A stretch of DNA of 12,404 nt from contig JBLNDI010000121.1 in the NCBI GenBank assembly GCA_050261495.1, positions 1-12,404 of the forward strand, in the 5' to 3' direction. The notes beneath the pieces are model-generated. The model saw only the letters and a list, made by a program, of their open reading frames with translations. It did no database searches and was not told where the DNA came from. The stretch comes from JBMNKL01 sp050261495. Lineage in GTDB: Bacteria; Bacillota; Clostridia; Acetivibrionales; DTU013. A program made the position numbers and the translations under genes. This document shows, in pieces, positions 1-6,295 of this stretch (position 1 is the stretch's first letter; each line of letters begins with the position of its first letter).

Positions 1-1400
1 ATCACCCTGGGATCGCCGTTCCCCTTCAACTCTTTCATTATTTTCCCGAAAATGGCCTGCATCGCCTTGGTCTTTCCGCTTTTGTAATCGCTGACAGACT
101 TCTCTTCTTCGGCGACAACCCGTTCAATCACGGACCGTATTAAGGACTCATCGTTTTGGATAATCAACCCGTTTTCAGCGGCGAACTTCTTCGGTTCAAC
201 GTCTTCTTCGATAACGGCGGCCAATATTCTTCTGGCAGCGTTTCGTGTTATTTCGTTTGATATGGTCATTTTTATAAGCTCTCCAAGCTTGAGAGGGTCA
301 ATAGCAAGGTCATCCGCCGTAAGCTGCTTCTTGCGAAGCCAGCCCATGCAATCCGTAATAAGCCAGTTCGCCGTATCCTTGGGTGAACCGCAGACCGGGT
401 ATGCGGCCTCAAAAATGTCGCATAAATTCCGTGAAGCCGTTAAAATCCCGCTGTCATACTCGGTAAGGCCGAGCTCGGCAACATAACGGGCTTTCTTCAT
501 CTCGGGAAGCTCCGGCAGCGACTCCTTTATCCTATTGTACCACGCATCGTCTATTATGACGGGCATCAGGTTGGGGTCAGGGAAATACCGGTAATCGGCC
601 TCGGTCTCCTTTTCACGCATGGCATAGCTCTGCCCGCGGATATCATCCCATCGGCGGGTTTCCTGCACGAGTTCTTCGGAGCCGTTTGTGAGAGCGTCGA
701 TATGGCGCGCGATTTCATACTCAATTGCCCGGGTAATGGCCGACAGGGAATTCATGTTTTTAATCTCGGTGCGTACGCCAAACTCCTTGGAGCCAAAAGG
801 CCTTACGGACAGGTTCACATCACACCGCATTGAGCCCTGTTCCCACCGGCAGTCGGAAACCCTTCCAAAACGCATCAATTCGCGGAGCCGCTCGAGGTAG
901 GCAACCACTTCCTCGGCGCTTCGGAGGTCGGGCTTGCTGACTATTTCTATGAGAGGCACGCTTGTACGGTTAAAATCCACGAGAGTGGTATTTGTCCAGT
1001 CGTCGTGTATGAGTTTTCCTGCGTCTTCCTCAATATGAATCTGCTTTATTCCGATAATCTTTTTGCCCGCGGAAGTCTCGATTTCCACGCTCCCGTCTAC
1101 ACAGACCGGCGAAAACCACTGGGTTATCTGGTATGAGTTGGGAAGGTCGGGATAATAATAACTCTTCTTGTCAAAAGTTGTTACACGGTTGATGCGGCAG
1201 TTCAGGAGCATTCCCGCGGTTATGGCAAGCTCCACGGCTTTTTTGTTGATAATGGGTAACATCCCCGGCATTCCGCTGCAGGCTGGGCAGACGTTCTCAT
1301 TCTGCTCCGCCCCGTATTTCGCGGAACAGGAACAGAATACTTTTGATTCCGTGGCCAGTTCCACATGCACTTCCAATCCAATCACGGTTTCAAAACTCAT
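1..1400 (-). CDS. gatB: Asp/Glu-tRNA amidotransferase subunit B (GatB), C-terminal end outside window
   Basis: GatB phosphorylates the side chain of Asp-tRNA(Asn) or Glu-tRNA(Gln) and amidates it with ammonia delivered from GatA. About 466 codons are visible; the family is near 475 residues, so only the last few are missing past position 1. The protein opens MSFETVIGLEVHVEL. It keeps the CxC...CPAC zinc-type cysteines near residues 23-40, then YYYPDLPNSYQITQ, HIEEDAGKLIHD, DFNRTSVPLIEIVSKPDL, RCDVNLSVRP and RTEIKNMNS, all core kinase/transamidase motifs. The C-terminal YqeY-like tail that contacts the tRNA follows (SGKTKAMQAIFGKIMKELKG). The ATG at 1400 overlaps the gatA-like stop as ATGA, with GAGGG upstream, so the two are translationally coupled. 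Nothing suggests GatB is inactive, which contrasts with its partner. The identification is firm; whether the substrate is Asp- or Glu-tRNA is inferred from the upstream aspS. Confidence 0.97.
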   Translation of the reverse strand, partial: MSFETVIGLEVHVELATESKVFCSCSAKYGAEQNENVCPACSGMPGMLPIINKKAVELAITAGMLLNCRINRVTTFDKKSYYYPDLPNSYQITQWFSPVCVDGSVEIETSAGKKIIGIKQIHIEEDAGKLIHDDWTNTTLVDFNRTSVPLIEIVSKPDLRSAEEVVAYLERLRELMRFGRVSDCRWEQGSMRCDVNLSVRPFGSKEFGVRTEIKNMNSLSAITRAIEYEIARHIDALTNGSEELVQETRRWDDIRGQSYAMREKETEADYRYFPDPNLMPVIIDDAWYNRIKESLPELPEMKKARYVAELGLTEYDSGILTASRNLCDIFEAAYPVCGSPKDTANWLITDCMGWLRKKQLTADDLAIDPLKLGELIKMTISNEITRNAARRILAAVIEEDVEPKKFAAENGLIIQNDESLIRSVIERVVAEEEKSVSDYKSGKTKAMQAIFGKIMKELKGNGDPRV

Positions 1401-2608
1401 GACGACACCCTCTTTTCGTAGACCGATGCCGCGGTCAGCAGCTTGTTTTCTTTAAAGTTATTGCCCATGATCTGTATACCGCCGCTCACCACGGCCGGTA
1501 TGCCGGTAATGCTCGCAAGCGCGGTAAAGAAGCTTTCATTGTATACGACGTCAAGACCCTTTCCGGTATCTGCAAGGGTATACGCCGTCTTTGAACAAGC
1601 AGGCGCCAGGATGCAATCATACCCGGCGAATATCTCATCAAGCCTGCCGCGCAAAACGCGCCGTATGCGCAGCGCCTTGTCGTAGCAAGCGTCATAGCGT
1701 CCCTTTGATAAAACATCGGAGCCGTACAATACGGTAAACTTTGTAAGCAATCCGAAAGATTCCGTACGGGAGCGCGTATATAGTTCCTCTATATTTTTAT
1801 AATTCTTCGTTCTATAGCCGAATTTCACCCCGTCATAACGGGAAAGGTTGTTGCAGGTCTCGGCAGCAAGAAGTATCTGCCATGCCGGCTGCGCAAGCGC
1901 GAGTTCCGGGAAGGAAAACTCTTCTGCCACGGCGCCCCCGGCTTTCATAGCCTCCGCGAACGCGGTCATCTTTGCAACGGCTTCAGGTTCCGCTTTTGCA
2001 AGGTACTCGGACGGAATTCCAAAACGCATTCCTTCGACCGTGTTGCCTATTGCATAGTCATATTTTTCTGCGGGAAGGCTTGTGCCGTCCTTGTCGTCAT
2101 GGCCGGCGATAACGGCAAGAAGGCGGGCTGCTTTTCCGGCGCAACTCGCGGTGACGCCCACCTGTTCGGCAGAGCAGGCGCAGGGAATAATGCCGTATCG
2201 TGATACCGTGCCATAGGTCGGCTTAATGAATGTGACATTTTGAAGAGCCGCCGCACGGCGCGGATAGCCATTCAGGTCTACATTCAGCGCATATTCCACG
2301 TTCCCGCCTGCCACAAGGGCGGCCGCCGCTCCGGAAAGAGTCCCGTCGGTGTTTTCACATGCCCCGAAATACGACGTTTCACCAAGCAGGTCAAGGCCGA
2401 ATTCGCCGACATTGGTCTTTCCGGCGACCTTATATCCGGCAGCATACAGGCGCGTGACAACCTCCGCGTCAAACAGGGGTTCAAAATTGTACAACATTTT
2501 TGAACCGGCAGTGGAGGGCATCCCCTTAACCAGGATCGTATCATCCACCGCAACAGTCATTTCGGCTTTTTCAGCCATTTCACCTTTTTCACTGATATAG
2601 TATTTCAT
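1397..2608 (-). CDS. GatA-like amidase-signature protein lacking all catalytic residues (pseudo-amidase)
   Basis: This is a homologue of GatA, the glutaminase subunit of GatCAB, shown by its place between gatC and gatB and by stretches such as KPTYGTVSRYGI, IAGHDDKDGTS, SRYDGVKFGYR and AGYDCILAP. Canonical GatA is about 485 residues; this has 403 and starts just before the first catalytic motif, so about 55 N-terminal residues are absent. The triad of the amidase-signature family (Lys79, cis-Ser154, Ser178 in Staphylococcus GatA) aligns without gaps to Asp22, Leu91 and Tyr115. The IKDNI block reads VDDTI, GGSSGG reads GTLSGA, and TGGSIRQP reads LNGYPRRA. A loop of about 11 residues near the C-terminus (VPCG...LPLG in normal GatA) is also deleted. 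The frame is intact and the stop overlaps gatB by ATGA, which argues for a maintained protein rather than a decaying pseudogene. ATG 2608 is chosen, with GGGAG 10 nt upstream; TTG 2614 is possible and an in-frame TAG lies just before it. Glutaminase activity is not expected. A scaffold or ammonia-dependent role is inference. Confidence 0.93.
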   Translation of the reverse strand: MKYYISEKGEMAEKAEMTVAVDDTILVKGMPSTAGSKMLYNFEPLFDAEVVTRLYAAGYKVAGKTNVGEFGLDLLGETSYFGACENTDGTLSGAAAALVAGGNVEYALNVDLNGYPRRAAALQNVTFIKPTYGTVSRYGIIPCACSAEQVGVTASCAGKAARLLAVIAGHDDKDGTSLPAEKYDYAIGNTVEGMRFGIPSEYLAKAEPEAVAKMTAFAEAMKAGGAVAEEFSFPELALAQPAWQILLAAETCNNLSRYDGVKFGYRTKNYKNIEELYTRSRTESFGLLTKFTVLYGSDVLSKGRYDACYDKALRIRRVLRGRLDEIFAGYDCILAPACSKTAYTLADTGKGLDVVYNESFFTALASITGIPAVVSGGIQIMGNNFKENKLLTAASVYEKRVSS

Positions 2609-2677
2609 CTCCAACTATCTCCCACTTAATGCAATTCACCCAGGGCAGATCTCTCTTATGCGCGATTTGAGAATGTT

Positions 2678-2693
2678 CCGGCATGCGAGCCGG
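2678..2693 (-). other. Short hairpin in the gatC-gatA-like gap
   Basis: The 87-nt gap between gatC and the gatA-like gene contains CCGGC, a 6-nt loop and GCCGG, starting just after the gatC stop. No U-run follows on the minus strand, so it is not a normal terminator. It could stabilise or process the mRNA, or mean nothing. The gap is too short to hold the missing GatA N-terminus. Confidence 0.35.
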
Positions 2694-2695
2694 CA

Positions 2696-2977
2696 CTATT
2701 CCAGGAGGCGTGGCACCTGCCAGTACCCGTCCGTTTTTTCCGGCGCACCTTTTAAAAGGTCCTCACGGGAAAACTGCCGAGTCGGTACATCCTCCCGGAA
2801 AATGTTGTACATGGGATTTACATGAACCATGCGTTCAACGTTTCCGGTATCAACCAAGGCCAACTTATCTTCATCGGCGCCAAGTTTCGCGAAAAATTCA
2901 AGGACACGGCCGCGTTCATCTTCAGTTAATTCGACCTGGTTTAGTTTTTCAAGCCCGATAAGCTTTTCTTCATCCAT
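2696..2977 (-). CDS. gatC: Asp/Glu-tRNA amidotransferase subunit C (GatC)
   Basis: GatC is the small subunit that wraps around and stabilises the GatA-GatB interface. The 93-residue product matches the usual length of about 95. Typical motifs are EKLNQVELTEDE (helical N-terminus), the acidic linker ending in a Met-Val-His-Val-Asn-Pro stretch, NIFREDVPTRQFSREDLLKGAPE, and the C-terminal DGYWQVPRLLE. The ATG at 2977 is preferred because it gives normal length and has TTGGGGGAT about 10 nt upstream; an in-frame TTG at 2995 would add six residues with no ribosome binding site. It lies about 100 nt downstream of aspS and has a possible promoter of its own in that gap. GatC seems ordinary, so at least the interface-forming subunit of the complex is retained beside the catalytically altered GatA-like protein. 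Confidence 0.95.
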   Translation of the reverse strand: MDEEKLIGLEKLNQVELTEDERGRVLEFFAKLGADEDKLALVDTGNVERMVHVNPMYNIFREDVPTRQFSREDLLKGAPEKTDGYWQVPRLLE

Positions 2978-3019
2978 CAGCCCATTATCCCCCAACCGTT
3001 TTATATAAGCTTTCTTTTC

Positions 3020-3028
3020 ATTATACCA
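3020..3028 (-). promoter_or_regulatory. Possible internal extended -10 promoter for gatC-gatA-like-gatB
   Basis: On the minus strand the aspS-gatC gap contains TGGTATAAT, an exact extended -10 (TGnTATAAT). It would start transcription near 3013, about 36 nt upstream of the gatC ATG. There is no good -35 at 17 bp, but the region upstream is a purine tract of repeated AAAAAG that could act like an UP element. If real, it would allow gatCAB expression independent of the T-box upstream of aspS. Confidence 0.45.
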
Positions 3029-3040
3029 TTAATTCATCGG

Positions 3041-3094
3041 TTTTCTTTTTCTTTTTCTTTTTCCTATTCCCTGACCAGCCTATTCCCTGATCCG
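3041..3094 (-). repeat. AAAAAG tract plus 16-bp tandem duplication at the 3' end of aspS
   Basis: Positions 3041-3062 carry a period-6 repeat (CTTTTT on the plus strand, AAAAAG on the minus strand). It abuts two copies of a 16-bp unit, 3063-3078 and 3079-3094, which match at 14 of 16 positions and share CCTATTCCCTGA. The second copy includes the aspS stop and its last codons (Arg-Glu-stop); the first repeats the same end just after the stop. This looks like local slippage duplication. I see no coding role. Confidence 0.6.
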
Positions 3095-4810
3095 GATGTT
3101 CGCTTCCCTCAACTGCTGCTCCGTTACTTTACCGGGAGCGCCCATCATCAAGTCCTGCGCATTACCGTTAAGCGGGAAAGCTATTACGTCGCGTATCGTT
3201 TCTTCACCGGCGAGCAGCATTATTATGCGGTCAACGCCCGGAGCCATGCCGGCGTGCGGCGGCGCGCCGTAGTGAAATGCGGTGTATAAAGCGCTGAACT
3301 TGTTTTCAATATCGGCCTCGGTGTAACCGGCAATAGCGAAAGCCTTCCGCATTATTTCCGGACTGTGGTTGCGCACGGCGCCCGAAGATAGTTCAACGCC
3401 GTTGCAGACAACGTCATACTGGTACGCGAGTATTTCCAGCGGATCCTTTGTTTCAAGGGCTTCCAGTCCACCCTGGGGCATGGAAAAGGGATTGTGCTTG
3501 AAGTCAATTTTATTGGTATTGGGATTCAGTTCGTACATCGGGAAATCCACAACAAAGCAGAACTCAAATGCATCCTTGTCGATAATTCCCAGGTTAGTAC
3601 CCAGCCAGTCACGAATCCTGCCCGCAAAAGTGTTTACTATGTGGGCGGCGTCGCAGATGAAGAAAAGAGTATCGCCTTCGCGGATGCCCAGGGTTTTTAT
3701 CAATTCCTGTTTTTGCTCGTCCGTGAGGAACTTCTCAATCGGCCCCTTGAACTCGCCCTCGTTCAACGTGATGTAGCCTAAGCCTTTCATGCCGATTTCC
3801 AGGGCGAACTTGAGCGAGTTTTCAAAGAAGCTGCGGCTTTTGCCCGCGCAATTTGCCACTATGCCGCGTACCGGCTTGCCCTTGAACAGCGGGAAATCGA
3901 CGCGTAAGAAAAATTCGGTAAGGTCGCATATAACAAGCGGATTGCGCAAATCCGGCTTGTCGCTGCCGTATTTCAGCAATGCGTCGGCGTAAGTAATGCG
4001 CATGAACGGCGGTTTGGACACCCTCTTCGTGCTGAAAGCCGAAAAAGTTTCATAAAGGACCTTCTCCGCCACTTGCAAGACATCCTCCTGCTCCGCAAAG
4101 GCCATTTCGAAGTCGAGCTGGTAGAACTCGCCGGGCGAGCGATCCTGCCTTGCGTCCTCATCCCGGAAGCATGGCGCTACCTGAAAATACTTGTCAAAGC
4201 CTGAAACCATCAGCAGCTGCTTGAATATCTGCGGAGCCTGTGGCAGTGCGTAAAACTTGCCCTTGTGCTTGCGGCTCGGCACCAGGTAATCCCGCGCCCC
4301 TTCGGGCGAGGAAGCGGTCAGAATAGGCGTCTGGATCTCAAGGAAGCCCAGTTCCTCCATTTTGCGCCGCATAAAGCTGATGACCTTTGAACGCAAGACA
4401 ATATTCCTGTGAACAGCGGGATTCCGCAAGTCAAGATAACGGTATTTGAGCCGCAAATCCTCCCTCGTGGCCGTGGAATTTGAAATCTCGAAAGGAAGCA
4501 TGTTTTTGCAGGGACCGAGAATGGTTGCTTCTTCGGCATGGACCTCCACCATCCCGGTTTCAATTTTGGGGTTTACGGTACTTTCATCCCGCTTCATCAC
4601 CTGTCCGACGACAGAAATAACCGATTCGCGGTTAACGCCTTTCAGCAGGGACTCATCATGGAAAACCACCTGCGAAACACCGTTGTGGTCACGCAGGTCA
4701 ACAAACTTGATCCCGCCGTGGTCGCGGATCGTGTCCACCCATCCCGCCAGCCGGACCTTGAGCCCGATGTGCTCCAGCCTGAGTTCATTACAAGTGTGCG
4801 TCCTGTACAT
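3080..4810 (-). CDS. aspS: Aspartyl-tRNA synthetase, probably non-discriminating (Asp/Asn)
   Basis: This class II synthetase charges tRNA(Asp) and, if non-discriminating, tRNA(Asn) with Asp. The 576-residue product has the bacterial layout: an N-terminal OB-fold anticodon-binding domain (LAGWVDTIRDHGG), motif 1 (MEELGFLEIQTPIL), motif 2 (FRDEDARQDR then SPGEFYQLDFEM), the bacterial GAD insertion, and motif 3 (GAPPHAGMAPGVDRIIMLL). His31 in RDHGG matches the residue reported for the non-discriminating Pseudomonas aeruginosa enzyme (His31); the E. coli discriminating enzyme has Leu there. The residue aligning to Pseudomonas Gly82 (Lys in E. coli) appears to be Ser. ATG 4810 is chosen because GGAGG lies 8 nt upstream; the in-frame ATG at 4852 falls in the terminator loop of the leader. 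With gatC-gatA-like-gatB downstream, it probably supplies Asp-tRNA(Asn) for amidation. Regulation is by the T-box leader. Non-discriminating status is inference from one residue and context. Confidence 0.96.
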   Translation of the reverse strand: MYRTHTCNELRLEHIGLKVRLAGWVDTIRDHGGIKFVDLRDHNGVSQVVFHDESLLKGVNRESVISVVGQVMKRDESTVNPKIETGMVEVHAEEATILGPCKNMLPFEISNSTATREDLRLKYRYLDLRNPAVHRNIVLRSKVISFMRRKMEELGFLEIQTPILTASSPEGARDYLVPSRKHKGKFYALPQAPQIFKQLLMVSGFDKYFQVAPCFRDEDARQDRSPGEFYQLDFEMAFAEQEDVLQVAEKVLYETFSAFSTKRVSKPPFMRITYADALLKYGSDKPDLRNPLVICDLTEFFLRVDFPLFKGKPVRGIVANCAGKSRSFFENSLKFALEIGMKGLGYITLNEGEFKGPIEKFLTDEQKQELIKTLGIREGDTLFFICDAAHIVNTFAGRIRDWLGTNLGIIDKDAFEFCFVVDFPMYELNPNTNKIDFKHNPFSMPQGGLEALETKDPLEILAYQYDVVCNGVELSSGAVRNHSPEIMRKAFAIAGYTEADIENKFSALYTAFHYGAPPHAGMAPGVDRIIMLLAGEETIRDVIAFPLNGNAQDLMMGAPGKVTEQQLREANIRIRE

Positions 4811-4828
4811 AATTTTTTCCTCCAATAT

Positions 4829-4867
4829 AAAAGTCCCGGACAAATTATTCAATATAATAGCCGGGAC
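4829..4867 (-). terminator. Leader terminator of the T-box, upstream of aspS
   Basis: GTCCCGG (4867-4861) pairs with CCGGGAC (4839-4833) and is followed by UUUUAUAUU. The loop of about 21 nt is AT-rich and can itself fold. The left arm overlaps the 3' strand of the antiterminator, so the two structures exclude each other, as expected for tRNA-controlled attenuation. Confidence 0.85.
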
Positions 4868-5067
4868 GAGTTCATCAAATCCGTTTATTCAGGAAGAACC
4901 CGCGGTGCCACCCGCATTGACGCCGGAATACCGACGTCCACTTTATTTATATGATATTTCCGCAAGTTGCTGTCGGAGTGTTCCCAAACCTACTACTCAT
5001 CCGGGCCGCGCTTTCAGCCGGTGGCGCAACTTCTCTGTCGGACTTTCCATTTAGGCCGAGTCTCCGT
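4829..5067 (-). promoter_or_regulatory. T-box riboswitch leader with GAAC (AAC/GAA) specifier
   Basis: The leader has the T-box core GGGTGGCACCGCG at 4913-4901. Its variable base (TGGC) would pair with a tRNA discriminator G, which fits tRNA(Asn), tRNA(Asp) and tRNA(Glu). An antiterminator can form: CGGG 4914-4911 with CCCG 4865-4862, and GCGGGUUC 4903-4896 with GAACUCGU 4873-4866. Stem I has a base CGGAG 5066-5062 with CUCCG 4978-4974, and above it CCUAAA 5055-5050 with UUUGGG 4988-4983. Between them the 3' strand of the internal loop reads AACA (4982-4979), with G just before, so AAC (Asn) is the likely specifier and GAA (Glu) overlaps it by a one-base shift. The distal part contains ACAGAGA and GGCUGAAAG, typical of clostridial T-boxes. 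A GAC (Asp) codon is not at this place. Uncharged tRNA binding would raise aspS-gatCAB transcription. The fold was done by eye. Confidence 0.92.
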
Positions 5068-5073
5068 TTACTA

Positions 5074-5102
5074 ATTATAATGTCTCATAAAGCCATTGTC
5101 AA
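5074..5102 (-). promoter_or_regulatory. Consensus sigma-A promoter for the T-box/aspS-gatCAB operon
   Basis: TTGACA (5102-5097) and TATAAT (5079-5074) are both exact and are separated by exactly 17 bp on the minus strand. The predicted start is near 5067, right at the 5' arm of T-box stem I. Such a strong promoter suits an operon controlled mainly by attenuation. Confidence 0.9.
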
Positions 5103-5216
5103 TACTGGTATAAGGCAGCCTGCATTATTCAGGAACGATGCATAAAACCCAAGAGCCTGTAAATTCAGCCCTGGTGCAAAATCAAACGTGACTTGCTCTT
5201 GAAACCGGGGCGCTCG

Positions 5217-5268
5217 AAAAGGACGGGTGGGCATGGCGCAAATATAGGCATCATGTCCATCCGTCCTT
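5217..5268 (-). terminator. Rho-independent terminator after galE
   Basis: AAGGACGGATGG (5268-5257) pairs with CCACCCGTCCTT (5230-5219) with one mismatch, followed by further Ts. It begins 8 nt after the galE stop and ends the galTKE transcript. The remaining stretch up to the aspS promoter (5103-5216) shows no gene or clear site. Confidence 0.88.
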
Positions 5269-5276
5269 AAAACAAA

Positions 5277-6263
5277 TCAGTCCCCATATCCGTCCGGGTG
5301 GTTTTTGTGCCAGCGCCACGCCGTTTCTATTATCACGGCCAGATCGTCATACCCGGGCTCCCATTTCAGCTCATTGCGGATTTTTTCGGATGAGGCGACA
5401 AGGACCGCAGGGTCGCCTGCCCTCCTGGGAGCTATGGTTTCTTTTATCTTTACGCCTGTTACTTCTCTTGCGATCCGCACCACTTCCTTTACGGAAAAGC
5501 CCTTGCCGTTGCCCAGGTTGTATATCCCGCTCCCGCTGCCTTCCCTAAGGCTTTTCAAGGCAAGGATATGTGCGACGGCCAGGTCCGTGACATGGATGTA
5601 GTCCCTGATGCAGCTTCCGTCCGGGGTGTCATAATCATCTCCGAATACCTGCACCGAATCCCTCTTGCCGAGAGCCGTCTCCAGCACAATTGGTATGAGA
5701 TGGGTTTCCGGCTTGTGGTCTTCACCTATTTCTCCGCTTACATGAGCGCCCGCTGCGTTAAAATACCTGAGGGACGCGTATTTTATGCCATAAGCGGCGT
5801 CCGCCCACTTCAATGCCCTTTCCACCGCCAGCTTCGTTTCTCCGTAGGGGTTCGTCGGCAACGTCCTGTCAGTCTCAAGAATAGGTATATTTTCCGGCTC
5901 TCCGTACGTTGCGGCGGTTGAAGAAAAGACAAGCCGCCTTACCCCGTATTCCTTCATCTTTCCAAGAAGTCGGAGGGTGGAAACCACGTTGTTGTTATAA
6001 TATTTCAATGGGTCCTGCACACTTTCTCCCACAAGGGAATCCGCCGCAAAATGGATCACTTCTTCAATTTCGTTTTCACCGAATACCCTGTCCAAAAAAG
6101 CATCGTCCCTTAAGTCGCCCTGGTAGAACTTCCCGCCTTTAACCGCGCCCTTGTGCCCTTTTTGCAGGTTATCGACTATTATTACATCTTCATTTGCCTC
6201 AAGGAGCTCTATCGCCGTATGGCTCCCTATATATCCCGCGCCGCCGGTAACCAGTATTGACAT
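5277..6263 (-). CDS. galE: UDP-glucose 4-epimerase
   Basis: GalE interconverts UDP-galactose and UDP-glucose in the Leloir pathway, using tightly bound NAD in the cytoplasm. The 328-residue product is of normal length. The Rossmann motif TGGAGYIGS is at residues 6-14, Asp31 follows the second beta strand, SST is at 114-116, and the catalytic pair Tyr140/Lys144 lies in PYGETK. The substrate-side motifs SLRYFNAAGA, SCIRDYIHVTDLA and YNLGNGKGFSVKEV are all present, so the enzyme should be active. ATG 6263 has AGGAGG about 7 nt upstream. It follows galK by 32 nt and is the last gene of galT-galK-galE before a terminator. It regenerates UDP-glucose for GalT; no galM (mutarotase) is in the window. 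Membership of the UDP-hexose epimerase family is clear, and the gal context supports GalE rather than a UDP-GlcNAc epimerase. Confidence 0.97.
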   Translation of the reverse strand: MSILVTGGAGYIGSHTAIELLEANEDVIIVDNLQKGHKGAVKGGKFYQGDLRDDAFLDRVFGENEIEEVIHFAADSLVGESVQDPLKYYNNNVVSTLRLLGKMKEYGVRRLVFSSTAATYGEPENIPILETDRTLPTNPYGETKLAVERALKWADAAYGIKYASLRYFNAAGAHVSGEIGEDHKPETHLIPIVLETALGKRDSVQVFGDDYDTPDGSCIRDYIHVTDLAVAHILALKSLREGSGSGIYNLGNGKGFSVKEVVRIAREVTGVKIKETIAPRRAGDPAVLVASSEKIRNELKWEPGYDDLAVIIETAWRWHKNHPDGYGD

Positions 6264-6295
6264 GTTTTTGCCTCCTGTCCTGGTAATGCCTGTGT

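Noticed and set aside
1397..2608. Reading the gatA-like gene as a plain decaying pseudogene
   Set aside because: No stop codons or frameshifts in 403 codons, coupled overlap with gatB, and preserved core motifs; loss is concentrated at the N-terminus, one loop and the catalytic positions.
3369..3781. Plus-strand open frames of 95-135 codons opposite aspS
   Set aside because: No ribosome binding sites or recognisable domains; they are antisense to a strongly conserved gene, so they are shadows.
4811..4852. Upstream in-frame ATG that would extend AspRS by 14 residues
   Set aside because: It lies in the loop of the T-box terminator, has no ribosome binding site, and the ATG at 4810 has GGAGG at proper spacing and aligns with the family N-terminus.
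4446..5054. Plus-strand open frame of 202 codons across the aspS start and T-box
   Set aside because: It runs through a structured RNA leader and conserved AspRS codons on the other strand; no supporting signals.
4885..5135. 11-bp repeat TTATTCAGGAA at 4885-4895 (inside the T-box) and 5125-5135 (upstream of the promoter)
   Set aside because: A single short match without neighbouring similarity; it could be chance and gives no evidence of a duplicated leader.
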